Made by a program: the position numbers and the translations under genes
The notes under the pieces: model-generated
What the model was told of the DNA's origin: nothing
Seen by the model: the letters and a program-made list of their open reading frames with translations, nothing else
Databases searched by the model: none
Shown: one piece after another, positions 43,556 to 51,610 of the stretch
How positions within the stretch are numbered: the first letter of the stretch is position 1
Layout: every line of letters begins with the position of its first letter
NCBI RefSeq assembly: GCF_947631635.1
Contig: NZ_CANRMB010000001.1
Span: forward strand, 271,572-335,571
Direction of reading: 5' to 3'
DNA length: 64,000 nt
DNA from: an uncultured Dysosmobacter sp.
GTDB taxonomy: Bacteria > Bacillota > Clostridia > Oscillospirales > Oscillospiraceae

Positions 43556-43999
43556 ATTTGTCAGAAGGCCGGCGCCCAAAACAAGGAGCGCATCCTTCAG
43601 GCCGCGGTCTATTCGGCAAGGCCGTTATTTCGTTGGACGGCACCGCGATATTCCGGCTTTTCGGCGCGGAGTTCCTCCATCTGTTTTCTGTCAGCAGGGA
43701 AATGCTGGCGCTGGGTGTCCCTGTTCTGCGGATCATTTCCGTTTCTTTTGCGGCGGCATCCGTCACGATGCTCACCGGCTGCTTTGCTTCCGGGCTTGAG
43801 GATGGTGCAACAAACATGACCGGAGCGTTCCTGCGGCAGTTCGTTCCGCTGATTCCCTGCGCCTATTTGCTGCCAGGAATCGACCGGATCGGCTTTGTTT
43901 GACACTTCATTTGGCTGCCAGAACTGGCTGCCGTCATTTTCGCCGTGCTCCGGCTCCGCTTCCTGATCAACCATAAAGTCTCCATCATGGAGCCATAGA
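43556..43999 (+). pseudogene. MATE efflux protein remnant
   Basis: Only the C-terminal part of a MATE transporter remains. QNKERILQAAVYSA is read in one frame, then a frameshift near 43615, then DGTAIFRLFGAEFLHLFSVSREMLALGVPVLRI and TGCFASGLEDGATNMTGAFLRQFVPLIPCAYLLPG in a second frame. After IGFV a TGA stands where Trp is expected, and HFIWLPELAAVIFAVLRLRFLINHKVSIMEP continues to TAG at 43999. Two lesions and no N-terminus mark it as dead. Confidence 0.8.
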
Positions 44000-44044
44000 A
44001 TAAAATATCAAAATTTGGTATATCTTCTTCGGCAATATAGGACA

Positions 44045-44119
44045 GCTCAAAAATTCCCTGCTTGGCTGAGAAGCCCCACCGCAAAATGGGATTTCGTGCC
44101 AAACAGGGAATTTCTGAGC
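44045..44119. repeat. 22-bp inverted repeat with 31-nt loop
   Basis: Arms at 44045-44066 and 44098-44119 match at 20 of 22 positions around AATTCCCTG / CAGGGAATT. No gene contains it; function unknown, possibly a MITE remnant. Confidence 0.6.
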
Positions 44120-44214
44120 TTCCGCATGTGATTTGCCCCGCTGTATTGGCGGTGCAGTCAGGCGAGACCGCTGCGAAAAGGTGTTTTATGGCGAGGCAGC
44201 CGGGGGTACAAATT

Positions 44215-46581
44215 TCAGGAAAGCAGTCCGGCGTATGCTGCCGATTCCCGGGCGCCTGCGGCGGCCTCGGGGGTGGTGAAGAAGAGGATGCCCACAGGGT
44301 CCGGACCGTCACAAAAGCGGACATCGAAGATCTGATCCTCCGCAACGGGGAGCTGAACGGAGATCTTGTATCCGTTCCCGTAAAGGTCAGCCTCGATCTG
44401 GGAGCAGTCCACGCCGTAGACGGCTTTTACAAAGTCCCGGGCACGGGAGGCGGCCTGACTGAGGAATTCGGCGTCCATGGACAGGCCGGTGGCATCCCCG
44501 GCGGGCGCCCCGTTCGGGACTGGATGGCAGAAGTGATACAGGATGGTGGGATAGGGGGAATCCTGGGCGAATTCCACCAGGTAGGACGCATGGGACTGCG
44601 CCTGCTTATAGGAGAGCGTCAGCTGGCCGGGACCGGCGTCGGCCTGTGGAGTGAGCTGGCTGGCGTCAAAGGAGAAGGCCGCTGACAGAAGCTGCTGCGC
44701 CAGCTCCAGATAGGCATCCTCCCCGATGGCGAGATCGTAGGCATAGGAGGCGGGGACCCAATAGGCTAGGTCACATTGAAGGGTTTCGCACCAGAGGGCC
44801 CCATACCGGCCCTCCAGCGTGCGGAAGGTGACATCCGCAAGGCCGCCGGAGAGCAAAGATTTGCCCAGCCGCAGAAGATCCTGGGCGGAGAGATCCGTGG
44901 TAACGGACTCCTGAAACAGCTTTGCCAAATCGGAAAGCTCGGAGAGGGAGCCGCCGTTGTCCAGCAGCTTCTCCAACAGAGCCCGCATGACCATCTGCTG
45001 GGCGGCGATGCGGTCCAGATCACCGCGGGGATAGCTGTCGGCCGGGGCGGCGCCTCTTCGGTAGCGGAGCAGGCCCATGACCTGTTCCCCATTCAAATGC
45101 TGCGGGCCAGCCGCCAGATGGATGGACAGATCCTGATAGGGGTCGTCATAGTCCATCCGCATGGGCACCTCGCAGTCCACGCCGCCGATGGCGTCCACCA
45201 GCCGTTCCACCGCTGCGGGGCCAATTTGAACAACGTGGTCCACGGGGAGGCCTGTCAGCGCGGAGACCGCCGTCTCCATGGAGGGAGCGCCCGCCTGGGC
45301 CTCTCCGGGCCGGGTGGTGCTGATTTTCTTGATATCCCAGGGCAGCTCCGCCACATAGGTGTCCCGGGGGATGCTCAAAACGTCCAGGGACGGCGCCGCC
45401 GGGTCATAGGTGAGCAGAAGGATCGTGTCATAGAAGCTTTCAGGATCGGTGCTTCCCAAAACCAGAATGTGATAGGCCTCCGTTGCCTCCGTCTCCGGCA
45501 AGCGGGCGTCTGGTGTGGTCTCCGCCGGAGCGCTGGTACAGGCCGCCAATCCGACGGCGCAGACCGCCAGCAGGGCACAGACCGCCGCCGGGACAGCGCC
45601 CCGGCGCTTGTCGCCGGAGAGAATGTTTTCCAGCCGCCGTTTCAGCTGTTTCCCGCTGCCGGAGAGATGGGTGGACAGGGCCGGAGCCGTTCCGGCGCCC
45701 GCCATGGACAGCAGGACCGCGCCATACGCCCGCCGTTCCTCCGGCGCCGCGCCCCGCACCACCTGCTCGTCGCAGGCCCGCTCCATGTCCTGCTCCGCCT
45801 TCCGGCGCAGCAGCCAGACGGCGGGATGGAACCAGTGGACCGCGTTGGCGGCCAGGAGCAGGAGCTTTCGCCACAGATCGCCCCGGCGCCCATGGGTCAG
45901 CTCATGCCGGAGGATACAGTTCGCCTCCCCGGGGGCATAGTCCTCCCGGGGCAGGAACAGCCTGGGCCGCAGCAGCCCGGCCAGCACGGGGGTCTCGATG
46001 CCGGGACAGATATACAGCGGGGGATGGGAGACCTCCGGCAGGGTGTTTTGATAAAGCGCCAGCAGGGCGCTGTCCCCTGCGGGCTTGGCCCACCGGCGGA
46101 CCCGGCGGCGAAAGACCAGCTCGCCGCCCGCCTGCCAAAGAATGAATGCCAGCACGCCTGCCGCCCACAGAAGCTCCGCCAAGGACAGCAGGTCCACGGT
46201 CTCCGTCACCGGGGACAGGACCGGAAGGGCGGGATAGGGCACATCATGTCCCACCGGAAAGACCAGCATGGTGCCGTCCGGGTTCTTTTTGACGATATCC
46301 TCGGGGTGGATAGAGGGCTCGGCGGGGACAGGCTCATAATCCCCGGTCGCCCGCTCCACCAGCACCTCCTCCGGCACGGAGATGGTCCAGGGGGCCGTTC
46401 CCGCCGGCAGGTGCAGGAAGGGACCCGCCAGCAGGAGCGCCGCCAGCACGCACCACAGCCAGCTTTTCCAGCGGGCGGCGAACCTCCGGTCCCACAGGGG
46501 GGAGAGCAGGGCCAGCACCAGTGCGGCGGCACCCACCGCGGCAGAGGTGCGGAGCAGGTCGAAAAACAGCTCCCGGCTCAT
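44215..46581 (-). CDS. M56 (BlaR1-like) peptidase fused to an LCP domain
   Basis: 788 residues. Residues 1-345 are a BlaR1/MecR1-type M56 membrane metallopeptidase: helices at about 13-30, 40-56, 130-150 and 328-347 and the zinc motif HELTH (226-230) with ERACDEQ further on. Residues 370-545 are a LytR-CpsA-Psr domain: HILVLGSTDPESFYDTILLLTYDP, LSIPRDTYV (Arg406) and GDLDRIAAQQ (Arg524). About 240 residues of unrecognised C-terminal sequence follow. The fusion would join a protease sensor to a cell-wall polymer ligase fold outside the membrane. It overlaps blaI by 4 nt. Confidence 0.85.
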   Translation of the reverse strand: MSRELFFDLLRTSAAVGAAALVLALLSPLWDRRFAARWKSWLWCVLAALLLAGPFLHLPAGTAPWTISVPEEVLVERATGDYEPVPAEPSIHPEDIVKKNPDGTMLVFPVGHDVPYPALPVLSPVTETVDLLSLAELLWAAGVLAFILWQAGGELVFRRRVRRWAKPAGDSALLALYQNTLPEVSHPPLYICPGIETPVLAGLLRPRLFLPREDYAPGEANCILRHELTHGRRGDLWRKLLLLAANAVHWFHPAVWLLRRKAEQDMERACDEQVVRGAAPEERRAYGAVLLSMAGAGTAPALSTHLSGSGKQLKRRLENILSGDKRRGAVPAAVCALLAVCAVGLAACTSAPAETTPDARLPETEATEAYHILVLGSTDPESFYDTILLLTYDPAAPSLDVLSIPRDTYVAELPWDIKKISTTRPGEAQAGAPSMETAVSALTGLPVDHVVQIGPAAVERLVDAIGGVDCEVPMRMDYDDPYQDLSIHLAAGPQHLNGEQVMGLLRYRRGAAPADSYPRGDLDRIAAQQMVMRALLEKLLDNGGSLSELSDLAKLFQESVTTDLSAQDLLRLGKSLLSGGLADVTFRTLEGRYGALWCETLQCDLAYWVPASYAYDLAIGEDAYLELAQQLLSAAFSFDASQLTPQADAGPGQLTLSYKQAQSHASYLVEFAQDSPYPTILYHFCHPVPNGAPAGDATGLSMDAEFLSQAASRARDFVKAVYGVDCSQIEADLYGNGYKISVQLPVAEDQIFDVRFCDGPDPVGILFFTTPEAAAGARESAAYAGLLS

Positions 46582-46964
46582 AGGCGCTCCTCCCAGTCCG
46601 CCAAAAACCGGCGCAGCTCCGCCAGGTCCGCGTCGTTGATGGACTTTCCGGCGTACAGGGACGCCACCAGGCCGGTGACGGAGTTGCCGTACAGCTTTTC
46701 CAGCATGGTGCGGCCCTCCTGCTGCTGATAGGCCTCCCGGTCGATGAGGGCGGTGTAAAGGTTGTTGCGGCCCTGCTTCTCGCAGCGGAGAAAGCCCTTG
46801 TCGCACAGACGGTTCAGCGCGGTCATCAGGGTGGCCAGGGCCCAATTCCGCCTGCCCCGCAGGGCGGACTGCACGCAGGTGGACGAGACCGGCTCCCCAG
46901 CCGCCCAGATGGCCTGCATGATCTCCAATTCGGCGTCGCCCAGCCGTTTGATCTCCTGTTCCAT
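46578..46964 (-). CDS. BlaI/MecI-family repressor
   Basis: 128 residues, winged helix (IKRLGDAELEIMQAIWAAGEPVSS, then NWALATLMTALNRLCDKGFLRCEKQGRNNLY) and C-terminal dimerisation helices. BlaI proteins repress their operon until cleaved or released through the M56 partner. GGAGGTACTT precedes the ATG. Two dyads lie 18 and 44 bp upstream of the start, as expected for autorepression. Confidence 0.92.
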   Translation of the reverse strand: MEQEIKRLGDAELEIMQAIWAAGEPVSSTCVQSALRGRRNWALATLMTALNRLCDKGFLRCEKQGRNNLYTALIDREAYQQQEGRTMLEKLYGNSVTGLVASLYAGKSINDADLAELRRFLADWEERL

Positions 46965-46981
46965 AAGTACCTCCTGTTGAT

Positions 46982-47025
46982 ATTATACGCTCGTATAATT
47001 GAATAATATTATACAACCGTATAAT
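46982..47025. promoter_or_regulatory. Twin operators for the BlaI repressor
   Basis: ATTATACGCTCGTATAAT (46982-46999, perfect 8-bp arms) and ATTATACAACCGTATAAT (47008-47025, 7-bp arms) are 26 bp apart centre to centre. The shared core is TATAC-N-GTATA type. Confidence 0.75.
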
Positions 47026-47108
47026 TGTCAAGAGGCTTTGCAGAAAAATCCTTTCTTTTCCCTTTTGCGTTGTTTATGCGGGACACCGGCGATTTTACGA
47101 ATTGTACT

Positions 47109-47137
47109 TTGACCCTTGGAACCGGCTGTGATAAAAT
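47109..47137 (+). promoter_or_regulatory. Promoter of the 98-residue gene
   Basis: TTGACC, 17-bp spacer, TAAAAT. Confidence 0.6.
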
Positions 47138-47205
47138 TGGTGCGATAAACCGGGGGTTACTTTGTGCGCCTTTGACGGATAAGACGGTTATTTGGAGGTA
47201 AAGAA

Positions 47206-47502
47206 ATGAAGTTAGATACTCTTTTACGCACAATAGAAGCTCGTCCAGAGCTATTTGTCGGAAATGATGGGATACGTGGACTTAGGCATTTTTTGTGTGG
47301 CTATATTATGTCAGAAAAAGAGCATCTTCCTACATATCAGGATTGGCTTTTTTCAGATTTTACGGTCTTTTTATCCGAAAAATACAAAGATTGTCGCAGT
47401 CTTGATTGGGCCTCGCTTATTGAAGAAAATGAAGCAGATTGCAATTTAATCGAGAGATTTTTTAGTCTAATTCACGAATTTAAAAGCACCTCAAATGTGT
47501 AA
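47206..47502 (+). CDS. AT-rich hypothetical protein, possible orphan immunity-type protein
   Basis: 98 residues, more AT-rich than neighbours. The opening LDTLLRTIEARPELFVGNDGIRGLRHFLCGYIM has a pattern (short helix, RPxLFVG, then FLxGY) that I associate with small proteins found near polymorphic toxins, but I cannot name the family and no toxin gene is nearby. No signal peptide or membrane helix. TTGGAGGTAAAGAA before the ATG, with its own promoter and a terminator hairpin downstream, so it is a single-gene unit. Confidence 0.65.
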   Translation: MKLDTLLRTIEARPELFVGNDGIRGLRHFLCGYIMSEKEHLPTYQDWLFSDFTVFLSEKYKDCRSLDWASLIEENEADCNLIERFFSLIHEFKSTSNV

Positions 47503-47548
47503 GTACGCCTTATTGGCATAAGGCGCACTCGCCGGCTTCCGGTTGGCC

Positions 47549-47581
47549 AGGCGGCTATCCATGTTGGATAGCCGCCTCTTT
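47549..47581 (+). terminator. Terminator
   Basis: AGGCGGCTATCC / GGATAGCCGCCT stem, loop ATGTT, then CTTT. Confidence 0.75.
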
Positions 47582-47612
47582 GGATATTTCGACGAGGGTT
47601 TTTGGAGGACCG

Positions 47613-47713
47613 GGCAGCAGTGGCACGAAGGGTAAACGGGATGAAAGCTCCGGACCGGAGCGGAAAAAGCCGCCGGCAGGTGCCGGCGGTTCATGGCGGG
47701 AACAGGCGCTGCC
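47613..47713 (+). ncRNA. Candidate structured leader RNA
   Basis: GGCAGC (47613) can pair with GCTGCC (47708), enclosing two hairpins: GCTCC-GGACC-GGAGC (47647-47661) and CCGCCGGC-AGGT-GCCGGCGG (47670-47689). It lies in the ~400-bp gap before the lipoprotein gene. It does not match a riboswitch consensus I know; candidate only. Confidence 0.3.
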
Positions 47714-47905
47714 GCAAAAGGGAGGGTGGTTTTCCGCAAAATCGTTTATGCATGGCGTATGATATCACGGGCCGGCGGCAACGTTAATGCTGTGCGGAAA
47801 AATCGGCGGAGGCAGGGGGAACTTTTTCTCCGGCCTTTCCGTCCAAAAGACCAAAGAAGGCGCACAGGACCGCCTTCTGAAAGAACGACAAAGAGGAGAA
47901 CGTAT

Positions 47906-48514
47906 ATGAAAAGAAGAGGAATTTCCCTGCTCCTGGCGCTGGTGATGCTGGCGTCCCTGGCCGCCTGCGGCAGTCAGAAGAAGGAGGATGCGGGAAAGCC
48001 GGAGGAAGCGATCACGGAGGACGGGACCACGGATGCGCCCCAGGAGGCACCGGAGGACGGCGCCGCCCAGGAGCCGGAGGACAGCCAGAGCAAGCCTGCG
48101 CCCCATGTGGACCTGGCGGCCTTTTATGAGACGCTGGGGGAGGGCGACGAGGAGTGGCCCGCCATGATGGAGGCCGAGGGCGAGGTGCTGGACAGCTTTT
48201 ATCCCGGCCTGTCCGACATTGCCGCCAACCAGTGCGTGGTGTACACCGCCATGATCTCCGCCACAGTGGGAGAGATCGCCTTGGTGGAGGTCCAGAACGC
48301 CGACGACGTGCAGAAGGTGAAGGACATCTTCCAGGCCCGCATCGACTACCAGGTGGGCGACGAGAACAACCCCGGCGGCGCCTGGTATCCCGACACCATC
48401 GAGGGCTGGAAGAGCGGCTCCCGCATCGTCTCCCATGGGAACTACGTCATGCTGGCGGCCACCTATGAGAAGTCGGACGACATCGTGTCCGCTTTCAACG
48501 GCCTGTTCACCTGA
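47906..48514 (+). CDS. DUF4358-type lipoprotein
   Basis: 202 residues. Lipoprotein signal with LAAC at about Cys21, a Glu/Pro/Asp-rich linker, then a domain with PGLSDIAANQCVVYTAMISATVGEIALVEVQNADDVQKVKDIFQARIDYQ, the pattern of DUF4358 lipoproteins common in clostridia. Function unknown. AAGAGGAGAACG precedes the ATG. A terminator follows. Confidence 0.82.
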   Translation: MKRRGISLLLALVMLASLAACGSQKKEDAGKPEEAITEDGTTDAPQEAPEDGAAQEPEDSQSKPAPHVDLAAFYETLGEGDEEWPAMMEAEGEVLDSFYPGLSDIAANQCVVYTAMISATVGEIALVEVQNADDVQKVKDIFQARIDYQVGDENNPGGAWYPDTIEGWKSGSRIVSHGNYVMLAATYEKSDDIVSAFNGLFT

Positions 48515-48523
48515 TCCGGCATC

Positions 48524-48557
48524 AAAAAAGAGGCTTCCAACGGAAGCCTCTTTTTTT
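48524..48557. terminator. Terminator between convergent genes
   Basis: AAAAAAGAGGCTTCC-AA-CGGAAGCCTCTTTTTTT. Confidence 0.9.
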
Positions 48558-48572
48558 GGCGCAGTATGGAGG

Positions 48573-49694
48573 TCAGATCTTCACCAGCTCGTATGCCCGG
48601 CTGCCGAGGCCGAGCTTTTCCGCGTGCTCCAGGCAGACCTGCCACTCCGTGTCCGGATGGGCCTTTTTGAAGAAATCGCCCTCGTTGCAGGCGCACTCCC
48701 TGTCGAACAGCACGGAGCCGGGAGCGGCGGTCTGGGAGAGCACCGCGTCGGCGCAGGCCTGGTCCAGGGCCACGGGGTCAAAGGAGGCGAACATGCCCAC
48801 ATCGGAGACGATGGGCACATCGTTCTCCCCGTGGCAGTCGCAGTTGGGGGACACGTCCACCACCAGGGACACGTGGAAGCAGGGGCGGCCGTCCACCACC
48901 GCCTTGGTGTACTCGGCGATCTTCTTGTTCAGGATGGCGGGGGCCTCGTCGTACATGCACTGGATGGCGTCCTTGGGGCACACGGCGATGCACCGGGCGC
49001 AGCCCACGCATTTGTCCGTGTCGATAGAGGCCTTGCCGTCGGGGCCGAACTGGGGCGCGCCGTGGGCGCAGATCTTGGCGCAGGCTCTGCACCCCACGCA
49101 GTTCTTCTGCTTGACAAAGGGCTTGCCGGAGTTGTGCTGCTCCATCTTGCCGGCCCGGGAGCCGCAGCCCATGCCGATGTTTTTCAGCGTGCCGCCCATG
49201 CCCGCCTGCTCGTGGCCCTTGAAGTGGGTGAGGGAGACGAACACGTCGGCGTCCATGATGGCCCGGCCGATCTTGGCGGCCTTCACATATTCGCCGCCCG
49301 CCACCGGGACCTCCACCTCGTCGTTGCCCTTCAAGCCGTCGGCGATGAGGATGTGGCAGCCGGTGGAGTAGGGGGTGAAGCCGTTGACATAGGCGGACTC
49401 GATGTGGTCCAGGGCGTTTTTCCGTCCGCCCACGTACAGGGTGTTGCAGTCCGTCAGGAAGGGCTTGCCGCCCTGGCTCTTCACCAGGTCCGCCACTACT
49501 TTGGCCCAGTTGGGGCGCAGGTAGGCCAGATTCCCCGGCTCTCCGAAGTGCATCTTGATGGCGACGTATTTGCCCTCCATGTCGATGTCGCCGAATCCGG
49601 CGGTCATCATCAGGCGGGCCAGCTTCTGGGGCAGGTTCTCCCGCCAGCTGGGGCAGCGGAAGTCCGCGAAATAGACTTTCGATTTCTCGGCCAT
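48573..49694 (-). CDS. DUF362 protein with 2x[4Fe-4S] ferredoxin domain
   Basis: 373 residues. Two halves of a DUF362 domain (VAIKMHFGEPGNLAYLRPNW, then VFVSLTHFKGHEQAGMGGTLKNIGMGCGSRAGK) with an inserted ferredoxin domain (CVGCRACAKICAHGAP and CVGCARCIAVCPKDAI). The His/Cys-rich tail (SPNCDCHGENDVPIVSDVGMFASFDPVALDQA) completes the family pattern. Widely conserved in anaerobes; probably an iron-sulfur redox or assembly protein. AAAGGAGAAACGACT precedes the ATG. Confidence 0.92.
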   Translation of the reverse strand: MAEKSKVYFADFRCPSWRENLPQKLARLMMTAGFGDIDMEGKYVAIKMHFGEPGNLAYLRPNWAKVVADLVKSQGGKPFLTDCNTLYVGGRKNALDHIESAYVNGFTPYSTGCHILIADGLKGNDEVEVPVAGGEYVKAAKIGRAIMDADVFVSLTHFKGHEQAGMGGTLKNIGMGCGSRAGKMEQHNSGKPFVKQKNCVGCRACAKICAHGAPQFGPDGKASIDTDKCVGCARCIAVCPKDAIQCMYDEAPAILNKKIAEYTKAVVDGRPCFHVSLVVDVSPNCDCHGENDVPIVSDVGMFASFDPVALDQACADAVLSQTAAPGSVLFDRECACNEGDFFKKAHPDTEWQVCLEHAEKLGLGSRAYELVKI

Positions 49695-49746
49695 AGTCGT
49701 TTCTCCTTTTTCTCTCTATAGATGCGGCAGCCGTCGGCGCCGCCGT

Positions 49747-50160
49747 TTACTCGTCCAGGTCCACGGAGATATTGTCCGTGCCGTGCTCGTCAAACTCGGA
49801 GAGGTAGGTGTCAATGCGGTCCATCAGGGCGCCGTAGTTCTCCCGCGTCAGGGGCTCCCCGTCCATGTCCCGCAGGGCCAGCTCCTCCGCCAGGATCTCG
49901 TAGAACACCACATCCTCGTAATTCTCAATGGCCTCGTGGATGCCGCCGTCGGCAAAGGCACGGGAGGGGATCAGCTCCCCGCGGTACAGCTCCACCAGCT
50001 TGCTCATCTTGTGCTGGAGACAGTGGGAGAACACCAGGCTCTCCACCTGGTCATACTCCTGGATGCGGTCGTTCTCCCGGGTGGAGTTCATCACCCAGTT
50101 TCCTATGTACACAAGGTCCAGCAGATACCGGTACTGCTGCTCCGTCAATTCGATCTTCAT
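49747..50160 (-). CDS. Conserved hypothetical protein, acidic, helical
   Basis: 137 residues, strongly helical and acidic, starting MKIELTEQQYRYLLDLVYIGNWVMNSTRENDRI and ending DEHGTDNISVDLDE. No membrane segment, no family recognised. GGGAGGTGTTTGCCC precedes the ATG. It lies 52 bp upstream of the DUF362 gene on the same strand, so the two may be cotranscribed. Confidence 0.7.
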   Translation of the reverse strand: MKIELTEQQYRYLLDLVYIGNWVMNSTRENDRIQEYDQVESLVFSHCLQHKMSKLVELYRGELIPSRAFADGGIHEAIENYEDVVFYEILAEELALRDMDGEPLTRENYGALMDRIDTYLSEFDEHGTDNISVDLDE

Positions 50161-50269
50161 GGGCAAACACCTCCCAGACAGTTTATGCGATGGGCTTACA
50201 GCAAAGATTATAACAAAGTCCTGCGCGAAATTCCATATAAAAAACAGGGTAAAAAGACTAAAATCTGTC

Positions 50270-50298
50270 TTGCGGCGCAACCGCTGTCATAGTATAAT
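50270..50298 (+). promoter_or_regulatory. murI promoter
   Basis: TTGCGG, 17-bp spacer, perfect TATAAT, 66 bp before the ATG. Confidence 0.72.
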
Positions 50299-50364
50299 AT
50301 ATAACTCGGATGTCAACCGGGTGCAAACAGCACCCAGAAAACGGATAAGGAGCATGGAACGACT

Positions 50365-51180
50365 ATGGATATACGGCCTATCGGCGTGTTTGACTCCGGC
50401 CTCGGCGGTCTGACGGCGGTGCGCGCCCTCCGGCAGATCCTGCCGGAGGAAAACCTGATCTACTTTGGCGATACGGCCCGGGTCCCCTACGGCGGCCGGA
50501 GCCGGGACACCATCCTGAAATATGCCCGGCAGGACGTGCGCTTTCTGCGCTCCTTTGACTTGAAGGCCATGGTCATCGCCTGCGGCACCATCTCCACCAC
50601 GTCCTTGGACGTGCTCCAGGCGGAGAACGACCTGCCCATCATCGGCGTGGTGGAACCCACCTGCCGCCGGGCCGTGCAGGTGACAAGGGCGAAGAAGGTG
50701 GGCATCATCGCCACCCTGGCCTCCATCCGCTCCGGCGCCTATGAGGCCGCCCTCCGCCGGCTGGACCCCGCGGTGGAGGTCGTCGGCAAGCCCTGCCCGC
50801 TGTTCGTGCCTCTGGTGGAGAACGGACGCATCCGCCGGGGCGACGCGGTGATCGAGACCGTGGCCCGGGAGTATCTGGAGCCGCTGAAAGAGACGGGCAT
50901 CGACACCCTGATCCTGGGCTGCACCCACTATCCGCTGCTGACGGAGATCATCGCGGATATCATGGGACCGGAGGTGACGCTGGTCTCCGCCGGGGAGGAG
51001 TCCGCCTTTGAATTGAAGCGGATGCTGAAGGCCCGGGACCTGCGGGCGGACGAGAGCCGCCAGGGCGAGGCGGAGTTTTATGTCAGCGAACGGACAGAGG
51101 ATTTTGAGCGCATCGCGTCGGTGTTCCTTCAGGAGGACCTGCGCCACGCGGCACGGAGGATCGACATTGACCAGTATTGA
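50365..51180 (+). CDS. murI: Glutamate racemase
   Basis: 271 residues. Makes D-glutamate for peptidoglycan. Asp10-Ser11 in FDSGLGGLT, the first catalytic cysteine Cys73 (IACGTIST; the usual ACNT has Gly instead of Asn here) and the second Cys186 in GCTHYP with His188 are all present. The Asn to Gly change next to Cys73 is a feature of one MurI subgroup but deserves a check. It overlaps the DUF1934 gene by 14 nt. Confidence 0.92.
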   Translation: MDIRPIGVFDSGLGGLTAVRALRQILPEENLIYFGDTARVPYGGRSRDTILKYARQDVRFLRSFDLKAMVIACGTISTTSLDVLQAENDLPIIGVVEPTCRRAVQVTRAKKVGIIATLASIRSGAYEAALRRLDPAVEVVGKPCPLFVPLVENGRIRRGDAVIETVAREYLEPLKETGIDTLILGCTHYPLLTEIIADIMGPEVTLVSAGEESAFELKRMLKARDLRADESRQGEAEFYVSERTEDFERIASVFLQEDLRHAARRIDIDQY

Positions 51181-51610
51181 ACAGGAAAAGCTGCCGGTCC
51201 TGCTGTCCATCCGGGGCGAGCAGTATTTTGACGGCATCGACCCCGACGCCACGGAGCTGATGACGGAGGGCACCATGGAGCTGACCGAAGAGGGAATGGT
51301 GCTGTCCTACCAGGAGACGGAGCTGACGGGGATGGAGGGGACCACCACGACCTTTGAGGTGAAGGGCCCCCGGGTGGTTCTGACCCGCATGGGCAAGGTG
51401 AACGCCCAGATGATCTTTGAGGAGGGGCGGCAGCATACGTCCCTCTATGAGACGCCCTTTGGGGAACTGACGGTGGATATCCAGACCAGCGTCTTGAAGC
51501 ACAACCTGTCCCAGCGGGGGGGCGTGCTGGAGATCAAGTACTCCATCGCAGTGGAACACACCGTCACGGGACGGAACTGTTTTAAGATCCGCGTTAAAAG
51601 AAAGGCATAG
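51167..51610 (+). CDS. DUF1934 beta-barrel protein
   Basis: 147 residues, lipocalin-like DUF1934 pattern (VLLSIRGEQYFDGIDPDATELMTEGTMEL ... LSYQETELTGMEGTTTTFEV ... LEIKYSIAVEHTVTGRNCFKIRVKRKA). Starts at TTG 51167 with GGAGG seven bases upstream, inside the end of murI. DUF1934 genes typically lie beside murI and argS, as here. Its 3' end and stop are repeated twice downstream (see repeat); the third copy encodes an alternative ending RVRRKS. Confidence 0.88.
   Translation: MTSIEQEKLPVLLSIRGEQYFDGIDPDATELMTEGTMELTEEGMVLSYQETELTGMEGTTTTFEVKGPRVVLTRMGKVNAQMIFEEGRQHTSLYETPFGELTVDIQTSVLKHNLSQRGGVLEIKYSIAVEHTVTGRNCFKIRVKRKA

Noticed and set aside
874..43912. UGA recoded as an amino acid
   Set aside because: Three disrupted frames have in-frame TGA, but many intact genes here end in TGA and the replaced residues differ (Arg, Trp), so ordinary nonsense mutations explain them.
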